Assembly: GCA_041649635.1 (NCBI GenBank)
Contig: JBAZMV010000003.1
Coordinates: forward strand, 1 to 64,000
Source: Dehalococcoidia bacterium
GTDB taxonomy: Bacteria; Chloroflexota; Dehalococcoidia; E44-bin15
DNA length: 64,000 nucleotides
Direction: 5' to 3'
The notes beneath the pieces were generated by a model. It made no database searches. It saw only the letters and a list, made by a program, of their open reading frames with translations, and was not told where the DNA came from. The position numbers and the translations under genes are program-made. Numbering within the stretch: the stretch's first letter is position 1; every line of letters begins with the position of its first letter. This document shows, one piece after another, positions 58,392 to 64,000 of the stretch.

Positions 58392-60023
58392 ATGGCAGAA
58401 GAAGCAAGGACAACGGTCGGCGGCATCCCCATCAAGTCCGTATACACCCCGGACGATGTGAAAGACATCGATTACAAGAAAGAGCTCGGCGACCCCGGCG
58501 CGTACCCGTTCACACGAGGCATCTACAGCGGGGCCAAGGGCGTGGTGTTCGGCCAGAGGCCGGTGCTAGGATTCGGGCTGCCGGAGGAGACCAACGAGCG
58601 CATCAAGTATCTATTTAAATACGGCATGGCCTCTCCCAGCGGCATGCCCAGCTACAACCTTACCATGGACATGTGCAGCGCCTACGGCTACGACTCGGAC
58701 GACCCGCGCATGGCCGAGTTCGTCGGCGTCAACGGGCCGCCGTGCAACTCGATACGGGACAGCGAAGCGATCCTTGAAGGCATACCGCTGGAGGGCATCT
58801 ACCACGGCGCGCTGTCCTACGCGCCAAACTGGCGCGTGGCGCACTACATCGCCATAGCCGACAACCGCGGCATACCGCGGCGCAACATAGCGGGCGCCAC
58901 GCTTAACGATTCTCTGCACGGCTTCATCGGCGAGGGCCTGCACCTGTTCCCGCCCAAAGCATGTTTACGGCTGATAGTCGATACGCTTAAGTTCGTCACG
59001 GACGAGATGCCCTACTTCCGCGCCTGTGACGTGCAGGCCTATTCCAGCCGCGAGGCCGGATGCACCGCCGCGCAGGAGGCCGCCTTCGCCGTGGCCGATA
59101 TGATAGACGTTGTGCAGGGCTGTGTCGACAAGGGACTCGACATCGACGCCGTATCGCCTCACATGACGTTCTTCTTTGCCTGCTACAGCGACTTCTTCGA
59201 GGAGGTGGCCAAGTTCCGCGCCGTGCGCAAGGTCTGGGCCCAGATCCTGCGCGAGCGCTTTCACGTTAAGAACGATAAGAGCCTGCGCATGCGCATCCAG
59301 GTCAAGACATCGGCCACCACGCTGCCGGCCCAGCATCCGCAGCTCAACATATTCCGCTCCGGCCTTCAGGCGCTCTCGGCCATATTCGGCGGCGCCAGCG
59401 GCCTGAACATCACCTGCATGGATGAGGCCTTCAGCGCCCCGACCGAGGAATCGGCGCGCATCGCCCTGCTCACGGGAAAGGTTATCGAGCACGAGACGGG
59501 AATCGTCAATGTCGCCGACCCGCTGGCGGGATCGTACTACGTCGAGCGCCTCACTCGCGACATGGAGGACGCTATCTGGGACTACCTCAAGAAGATCGAT
59601 GAGATGGGCGGCTGGATCAGAGCCCTCGAGCGCGGCTACCCGCAGCGCGAGATCGCCAATGTTAACATCCAGGAATCGCACGACCTGGACAGCGGCAAGA
59701 AGATCGTGGTCGGCGTGAACAAGTTCCAGCCCGAGGACAGCGAGACCGACCCGATAGAGATATTCGATCAGGACCCGATGCCGACGGTAAAGGAAATGTC
59801 GAAGCGGCTGAAGAAACTGCGCAAGGAACGCGACAACGCCCGCGTCAGGGACGTGCTGGCGCAGTTCCGCGAGGCCGTTCGCGGCGACGGCTATCTCATG
59901 CCGATAATGGTGGAAGCGGCCAAGGCGCTGTGTACAACATCGGAGATATTCGGCATACTCAAGGAAGAATTGGGGGAGGATCACAGCTGCCTGATACCGC
60001 CGGACTGGGCCAAGGGCGCTTAA
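58392..60023 (+). CDS. Cobalamin-dependent acyl-CoA mutase, large subunit (methylmalonyl-CoA mutase family, divergent)
   Basis: The 543-residue protein has the family pattern: YPFTRGIYSGAKGVVFG, then PEETNERIKYLFKYGMASPS, AYGYDSDDPRMAEFVG and CTAAQEAAFAVADMIDVVQ, followed by TSATTLPAQHPQLNIFRSGL and DPLAGSYYVERLTRDMEDAI. In true methylmalonyl-CoA mutases the segment after RP reads WTIRQYAGF with the catalytic Tyr; here it is RPVLGFGLPEETN, about 5-6 residues shorter and without that Tyr. The substrate is therefore probably not methylmalonyl-CoA but another acyl-CoA. The B12-binding subunit is encoded 14 bases downstream. An acyl-CoA dehydrogenase follows. Confidence 0.85.
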   Translation: MAEEARTTVGGIPIKSVYTPDDVKDIDYKKELGDPGAYPFTRGIYSGAKGVVFGQRPVLGFGLPEETNERIKYLFKYGMASPSGMPSYNLTMDMCSAYGYDSDDPRMAEFVGVNGPPCNSIRDSEAILEGIPLEGIYHGALSYAPNWRVAHYIAIADNRGIPRRNIAGATLNDSLHGFIGEGLHLFPPKACLRLIVDTLKFVTDEMPYFRACDVQAYSSREAGCTAAQEAAFAVADMIDVVQGCVDKGLDIDAVSPHMTFFFACYSDFFEEVAKFRAVRKVWAQILRERFHVKNDKSLRMRIQVKTSATTLPAQHPQLNIFRSGLQALSAIFGGASGLNITCMDEAFSAPTEESARIALLTGKVIEHETGIVNVADPLAGSYYVERLTRDMEDAIWDYLKKIDEMGGWIRALERGYPQREIANVNIQESHDLDSGKKIVVGVNKFQPEDSETDPIEIFDQDPMPTVKEMSKRLKKLRKERDNARVRDVLAQFREAVRGDGYLMPIMVEAAKALCTTSEIFGILKEELGEDHSCLIPPDWAKGA

Positions 60024-60037
60024 CGAAGGGAGCAGAT

Positions 60038-60463
60038 ATGGCGAGAAAGGACAGAAAGGTCAGGATCCTGCTAGCGAAGGCCGGGCCCGACACGCATGTC
60101 AGGGGTATCTCGATACTCATGTCGCGGCTGCGCGACGCCGGCATTGAGACGATATATACGGGCTTATACCAGTCGCCTGAGACGATAGTACACGCGGCGG
60201 TACAGGAAGACGTGGATTTCATATTCCTGAGCAGTCATCTCGGCAGACACGTGGCGCTGGCGCGGGACATCATGGCGCTGCTCAAGAAAAATGGCGCCGA
60301 CAAACGCATAGCGCTGGCGGTCGGGGGCGTGATACCCAAGCGAGATTTCGCTCCGCTGAAGGAGATAGGGGTGGCCGGCGCTTTCCAGCCCCACACGCTG
60401 GCCAACGTCGTTATCGATTTCGTTAACAACTATGTAGCCAAGGCCGATAAAAAGGCTAAATAA
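60038..60463 (+). CDS. Cobalamin-binding subunit of acyl-CoA mutase
   Basis: The 141-residue B12 domain has KVRILLAKAGPDTHVRGISI (DxHxRG, His ligates cobalt), FIFLSSHLGRHVALARDIM (S-x-L region) and IALAVGGVIPKRDFAPLKEI (GG and the nucleotide loop). The ATG at 60038 follows AAGGGAG, and the usual family start agrees. Together with the large subunit it makes a two-chain mutase. The stop codon abuts an inverted copy of the 97-bp repeat. Confidence 0.9.
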   Translation: MARKDRKVRILLAKAGPDTHVRGISILMSRLRDAGIETIYTGLYQSPETIVHAAVQEDVDFIFLSSHLGRHVALARDIMALLKKNGADKRIALAVGGVIPKRDFAPLKEIGVAGAFQPHTLANVVIDFVNNYVAKADKKAK

Positions 60464-60560
60464 AAAGAGGTACAGGAGATTTTTCTCCTGACGGGGGAAC
60501 TGGGGGTGTCCCCCAGTTTTAAAAATCCCCCAAGAGTGGGGGATACAGGGGGTTGATTAA
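60464..60560 (-). repeat. 97-bp hairpin repeat, copy 3 (inverted)
   Basis: Reverse complement matches copies 1 and 2 (TAATCAACCCCCTGTATCCC onwards). In the middle hairpin the arms differ but still pair (CTGGGGGACACCCCCAG), so the base change is compensated, which suggests the folded form is kept. Confidence 0.85.
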
Positions 60561-60597
60561 GAATTTTCATCGACCTCATCATAGGAAGGAGTAAGTC

Positions 60598-61749
60598 ATG
60601 TCATTCGTTTTCTCAGAATCCGAGGAGCTGTTCCGGCGGCAGATACAGGAGTTCACCCAGAAGGAATTGGCCCCCGGCGCGAAGGATCGGGCCAAAGACA
60701 CTCAGGTTGATATGAACCTTGTGAAGAAGATAGCCAACATGGGCCTCCTGGCCATGAATGTTCCGGAGAAATACGGCGGGCAGAAGGTGAGCTGGGTCAC
60801 AGTGGGCATCGCCATAGAAGAGATGGCCAAGGCCGACTTCACCGTGAGCGTGCTGCCCATAGGCTCCGCGGGCTACCTGGGCCAGGCTATGAACTTCGCA
60901 CCGGAATACCTTCAGGACAGATGGTTCAAGCCCGTCATCGAAGGCGACATACTCGCCTGCCTGTGTCTCACCGAGCCCGACGCCGGCTCCGATGCGGTCG
61001 GCATCAAAACCAAAGCGGTGAAAGACGGCAACGATTACGTGATCAGCGGCGAAAAGACTTCGATCAGCTGGGGCATGCAGGCGGGTATCGGCGTGGTTTT
61101 CGCCAAGACCGACCCGTCGGCCGGAGCCAGGGGAGTGAGCGCATTCCTGTTGCCGACCGATACGCCTGGAATCGTCAAATCATCCATCCCAGACATGGGC
61201 TGGCCCACAGCGCAGAGAGCATCGTACTTCCTGGACGATGTCCGCCTCCCCGCAGACCATCGCCTGGGCGAGGAAGGGCAGGGGTTCTTCCTGGCGATGA
61301 ACGTCATCGGCGTCGTGCGCATATGCCTGGTGCTGCAGGCGATAGGCCACGCCGAGGGCGCGCTGGATGAGGCTATTTCATACGCCAAGCAGCGCACCGC
61401 CTTCGGCCGTCCGCTGGCCAATTTCCAGGCGGTATCGTTCAGAATCGCCGAGCAGGCTACCAAGCTGGAGGCGGCCCGGCTCCTGTGCTACCGCTCACTC
61501 GGGCTCAGGGACGCCGGCGAGCGCCACTTGAAAGAAGCCTCGATGGCCAAATGGTACGGAGCTCGGGCTGCCGTGGAGGCTTGCCATGAAGCATTGCTCA
61601 TCCACGGCCAGATCGGATACAGCGAGGAATGCCGCGCCGAGCAGCGCCTGCGCAACGTGATCGGCACCGAGATCGGGGACGGCACCGCCGAGATCATGAA
61701 GCTCAACATAGCGCGCGAAATGATCGGCAAGGAATTCCAGCCGTTGTAA
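60598..61749 (+). CDS. Acyl-CoA dehydrogenase
   Basis: The 383-residue protein has CLCLTEPDAGSDAVGIKTKA (FAD/substrate region), YVISGEKTSISWGMQAG, QRTAFGRPLANFQAVSFRIA (ACADS signature 2) and GTEIGDGTAEIMKLNIAREM. In most members the last motif has Glu as catalytic base (YEGT); here it is Asp (GDGT), as seen in some dehydrogenases of cyclic or branched acyl-CoA. It probably oxidises the product or precursor of the mutase with electrons passed to ETF, which is not in the window. AAGGAG precedes the ATG. Confidence 0.9.
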   Translation: MSFVFSESEELFRRQIQEFTQKELAPGAKDRAKDTQVDMNLVKKIANMGLLAMNVPEKYGGQKVSWVTVGIAIEEMAKADFTVSVLPIGSAGYLGQAMNFAPEYLQDRWFKPVIEGDILACLCLTEPDAGSDAVGIKTKAVKDGNDYVISGEKTSISWGMQAGIGVVFAKTDPSAGARGVSAFLLPTDTPGIVKSSIPDMGWPTAQRASYFLDDVRLPADHRLGEEGQGFFLAMNVIGVVRICLVLQAIGHAEGALDEAISYAKQRTAFGRPLANFQAVSFRIAEQATKLEAARLLCYRSLGLRDAGERHLKEASMAKWYGARAAVEACHEALLIHGQIGYSEECRAEQRLRNVIGTEIGDGTAEIMKLNIAREMIGKEFQPL

Positions 61750-61824
61750 ACAAAGAAAAAGAGGTGTCCTTCCATGATATTGAATTGTGCGGAAGGACCG
61801 GGGGCCTTGAGGGTATCCCCTTTC

Positions 61825-61882
61825 TGTAGGGGCAGACCTGCGTGTCTGCCCACAGCGGGCGAACACATAGGTTCGCCCCTAC
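61825..61882. repeat. Short palindromic repeats (two units)
   Basis: TGTAGGGGCAGACCTGCGTG with TCTGCCC, then GGGCGAACACATAGGTTCGCCC and CTACG. Same family as the units at 56.8, 57.4 and 58.0 kb. Confidence 0.75.
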
Positions 61883-62002
61883 GCGATGGCCAATATATGG
61901 GGGATGGATGGGGTTGAACAATAGCATAGTCGACTAAAATCTAATATCGATATAAACAGTAATAAGAAAAATATAGAATCCAATTTAAAGAAGGAGGTAA
62001 AA

Positions 62003-62569
62003 ATGGAACAGGAGCGCAACGATTATAGCGGACCATGGATACGGCACTTCAGATACTCGGACTTCTCCAAGGAATTCCTTGGCAAACTGTTGTGCGAGTA
62101 CGGCCGCCTGTACGAGCTCATCGACGGTTTGTGGTACACCACCACCGCGAAGGAAGTGGGCCCGGAGAAGGCCTGGGAATGGGAAATGAAGGTCTGGCGC
62201 GCCATACCCCCGCATGTCATGAAAGGACTGAAGAGAGTCGGCAACTTCGAGGGCAACGACCTGTACACCATGTTCAAGGCTGTGCAGCTGGACCCGTGCT
62301 ACACAGAGGGCTTGTACGAGTATGATATCTACATCCGCGATCCGAAATACGCCATCATGACCATCTATCGCTGTCCGTCGCTTATGTACTTCGAGAAGAC
62401 GGATCCGGGCCGGGTCAAGCCGCTGTGCGTAGATCTTGAGCCGCCCGCGTTCCAGGATTACGCTGATTTCTGGAATCCCAAGATCAAAGTGCGCCCGCTC
62501 AAGCTGCCGCCCCGCAGCGGACCTAATGATATCCCCGTCTGCCAGTGGGAATACATACTGGAAGACTAG
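62003..62569 (+). CDS. Hypothetical protein, DUF6125-like
   Basis: The 188-residue protein has FSKEFLGKLLCEYGRLYELI, LKRVGNFEGNDLYTMFKAVQ and MTIYRCPSLMYFEKTDPGR, a layout I associate with DUF6125 proteins found near acyl-CoA and redox genes in anaerobes. The Cys residues (LCEYG, DPCYTEG, YRCPS, VCQW) may be functional. AAGAAGGAGG precedes the ATG. No signal peptide. The family name is from memory and should be tested; function unknown. Confidence 0.65.
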   Translation: MEQERNDYSGPWIRHFRYSDFSKEFLGKLLCEYGRLYELIDGLWYTTTAKEVGPEKAWEWEMKVWRAIPPHVMKGLKRVGNFEGNDLYTMFKAVQLDPCYTEGLYEYDIYIRDPKYAIMTIYRCPSLMYFEKTDPGRVKPLCVDLEPPAFQDYADFWNPKIKVRPLKLPPRSGPNDIPVCQWEYILED

Positions 62570-62674
62570 GGTAAAGTCCCGGTAGTATAATTACCCTGCG
62601 AGATGTCGGGCACGCTTTGTCGCAGTGTCGGCGCCTGGCGAGGCTGTGCCGGATATAGAGCATGTGGATTATGA

Positions 62675-62727
62675 GATGGCCGCTGTTATGAAGGCGAACA
62701 TTCTTCGAGCTAACAATAGCGGCCGTC
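62675..62727. other. Hairpin upstream of the dienoyl-CoA reductase-like gene
   Basis: GATGGCCGCT and AGCGGCCGTC pair over 10 bases (one G-T), and GTTA/TAAC extend the stem inside. It lies 28 bases before the next start codon and lacks a T-run, so it is more likely a leader structure or transcription factor site than a terminator. Confidence 0.5.
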
Positions 62728-62755
62728 TTATCGTCGCTTCAAGGAAGTATATACG

Positions 62756-64000
62756 ATGAATAAAACGCCGTCACTGACAAGACTCTTCGAACGCACTGAA
62801 ATAGGTTCGATGAAGCTTAAGAACAGGATAGTAATGCCCGCCATGGGCACGAACATGTCGGACGGCGGATACGTAAACCGGCGGATACTGGATCACTACG
62901 AAGCGCGCGCCAGGGGCGGCGCCGGTATGATCATCGTCGAGGTCACGGGCGTGGACTCGCCCGCCGGCAAGAACACGGCTAATATGCTCATGCTGGATGA
63001 CGACAAGTATATCGCCGGCATGAAAGAACTGGTCGACACCCTTCATAAATACAAGGCCAGGGCCGTGCTCCAGATAAGCCATACCGGCAGAGGCGCGCGA
63101 ACCAAGGTTACAGGCGTGCAGCCGGTGGCTCCTTCGCCCATACCCATGCCCTACAGCTCGGCGATAGGCTATAGCGGCGATATGCCCCGCGAGTTGACCG
63201 TGGCGGAGATAAAGGCCATCGAGCAGAAGTACGCCGACGCCGCCGGCAGGGCCAAGGCGGCCGGCTTTGATGCCGTAGAGCTGCACGGAACCGGCTATTA
63301 TCTCATGGCCCAGTTCGTCTCCTCAACCGCTAACATAAGGAGCGATGAATACGGCGGCGATTTGGAAAAGAGGGCGCGGTTCCCGCTGGAGGTGATAGAA
63401 GCGGTCAGGGAAAAGGTCGGAAGTGACTTCCCTCTGCTCTACAAGATGAGCGCGCTGGAGATGGGCGAGGGCGCCGGGCTGACCCTGGACGAGGGGCGAC
63501 GCCTTGCCGTCATGCTCCAGGACGCCGGAGTGGACGCGCTGGAACTGGCGGGGATGATGTGGGGTATAGACCTCAACATGGAGCCGCCGCCGGGGGAGCC
63601 CAGGAACATGGGCCTTATGCTGTCGCCTTTCATCAAATCGGTCGTGACCATCCCGGTAATCGCGGAGGGCAGGATCGACCCGGAGGAAGGTAGTAAAGCT
63701 GTCGCCGAGGGCAAAGCGGACCTCATTGGTTTTGGTCGAGGATTGCTCACGGACCCGCACCTGCCGGAAAAGGCTCGGGAAGGAAGGCTTGATGAAATAC
63801 GCCCGTGCATCGGATGCGGACGCTGTACCGACAGCCAGCTGATGTGGGGCCGGGGAATAATGTGCTCGGTGAACCCGGCAGTGGGCAACGAGGCCGACAA
63901 ATACAGAATCTATAAGGCCAGGAAGATAAAGAAAGTAGCGGTTATAGGCGGCGGGCCCGCGGGCATGGAGGCGGCCAGGGTGGCCGGTATGCGCGGACAC
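62756..64000 (+). CDS. 2,4-dienoyl-CoA reductase-type NADH:flavin oxidoreductase (partial, 3' end outside window)
   Basis: At least 415 residues are visible. The N-terminal TIM barrel (Old Yellow Enzyme type) has LKNRIVMPAMGTNMSDGGYV, GFDAVELHGTGYYLMAQFVS and EYGGDLEKRARFPLEVI. The usual active-site H-G-A-H-G-Y-L is HGTGYYLM here, so it has diverged. CIGCGRCTDSQLMWGRGIMC gives the 4Fe-4S Cys set, and VAVIGGGPAGMEAARVAGM starts the FAD domain. The ATG at 62756 has AAGGAAG upstream. It probably reduces an enoyl- or dienoyl-CoA, or another electrophile, and continues past the window end. Confidence 0.85.
   Translation, partial: MNKTPSLTRLFERTEIGSMKLKNRIVMPAMGTNMSDGGYVNRRILDHYEARARGGAGMIIVEVTGVDSPAGKNTANMLMLDDDKYIAGMKELVDTLHKYKARAVLQISHTGRGARTKVTGVQPVAPSPIPMPYSSAIGYSGDMPRELTVAEIKAIEQKYADAAGRAKAAGFDAVELHGTGYYLMAQFVSSTANIRSDEYGGDLEKRARFPLEVIEAVREKVGSDFPLLYKMSALEMGEGAGLTLDEGRRLAVMLQDAGVDALELAGMMWGIDLNMEPPPGEPRNMGLMLSPFIKSVVTIPVIAEGRIDPEEGSKAVAEGKADLIGFGRGLLTDPHLPEKAREGRLDEIRPCIGCGRCTDSQLMWGRGIMCSVNPAVGNEADKYRIYKARKIKKVAVIGGGPAGMEAARVAGMRGH

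Noticed and set aside
63323..64000. Long minus-strand frame at the window end
   Set aside because: It is the antisense shadow of the dienoyl-CoA-reductase-like gene, whose plus-strand frame has clear FAD and iron-sulfur motifs.
1..64000. CRISPR arrays, rRNA or tRNA genes, transposases and integrases
   Set aside because: None was recognised on reading both strands; the repeats seen are palindromic units or single direct repeats, not regularly spaced arrays.

Overview
The window looks like chromosomal DNA of an uncultured anaerobic bacterium, most likely Chloroflexota (Dehalococcoidia-like). That placement is inference. It rests on gene content (corrinoid methyltransfer genes, a flavodiiron/rubredoxin detoxification set, a FrdX-like ferredoxin, lysine 2,3-aminomutase, acyl-CoA mutase and dehydrogenase, many small zinc-ribbon proteins) and on dispersed palindromic repeats. 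No rRNA, tRNA or CRISPR array was found. The left 27 kb is accessory DNA; the right 36 kb is mostly housekeeping or catabolic.

1-2.2 kb: the 3' part of a beta-clamp-like gene with an unusual charged tail, a small hypothetical gene, a SymE-like gene, a GIY-YIG gene and a gene remnant. 2.2-18.4 kb: a long minus-strand defence block. A TTGACA/TATATT promoter drives hsdM-hsdS-DUF4062/ATPase-hsdR-M48 peptidase with 4-10 base overlaps. It is followed by a PD-(D/E)XK-like protein, a protein with a HEPN-like motif, a nuclease fragment, a GmrSD-type (DUF262/DUF1524) restriction protein with an overlapping partner, and a second HEPN-motif protein that lies between two 43-bp direct repeats.

18.4-27.5 kb: a second defence-like block around a WYL-domain regulator. 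The same palindrome, TGACAG-N4-CTGTCA, lies upstream of the regulator and again upstream of the next gene, so it is a good operator candidate. A divergent AAA ATPase and a small Cys protein lie to the left. To the right are a DEDD exonuclease, a protein sharing a motif with the GmrSD partner, a Cas4-like/DEDD fusion nuclease (DUF2779 type), two small proteins, and a tightly coupled pair: a beta-CASP metallo-beta-lactamase nuclease and a PD-(D/E)XK-like protein. This block is the best candidate here for an undescribed system.

28-43 kb: a three-domain trehalose enzyme (beta-phosphoglucomutase-like, trehalose-6-phosphatase, GH65 phosphorylase), a TerC protein, a CorA-like protein without GMN, HemW, and an overlapping operon of lysine 2,3-aminomutase, two ATP-grasp ligases and a GNAT acetyltransferase that suggests a small beta-lysine-containing metabolite. 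Small zinc-ribbon genes, a nitrilase-family amidase and a lipoprotein follow.

43-51 kb: beta-carbonic anhydrase, an HDAC-superfamily hydrolase, an operon of alcohol dehydrogenase, corrinoid protein and UroD-type methyltransferase, a thioesterase, an L-2-hydroxyglutarate oxidase-like protein, a DUF5679-like zinc ribbon, and a FrdX-like ferredoxin pair behind a CRP/FNR-type site at about -41.5. 51.3-56.8 kb: a nine-gene minus-strand redox-stress run (glutaredoxin, thioredoxin reductase, flavodoxin-like, ferritin-like, superoxide dismutase, flavin reductase, rubredoxin, small Cys protein, flavodiiron protein) with a consensus promoter and a terminator.

57-64 kb: a coiled-coil protein, then a plus-strand acyl-CoA run: mutase large subunit with a shortened substrate-binding segment, its cobalamin-binding subunit, an acyl-CoA dehydrogenase, a hypothetical protein, and a 2,4-dienoyl-CoA-reductase-type enzyme cut by the window end. 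Three copies of a ~97-bp hairpin repeat and several short palindromic repeats lie between 52.5 and 61.9 kb.
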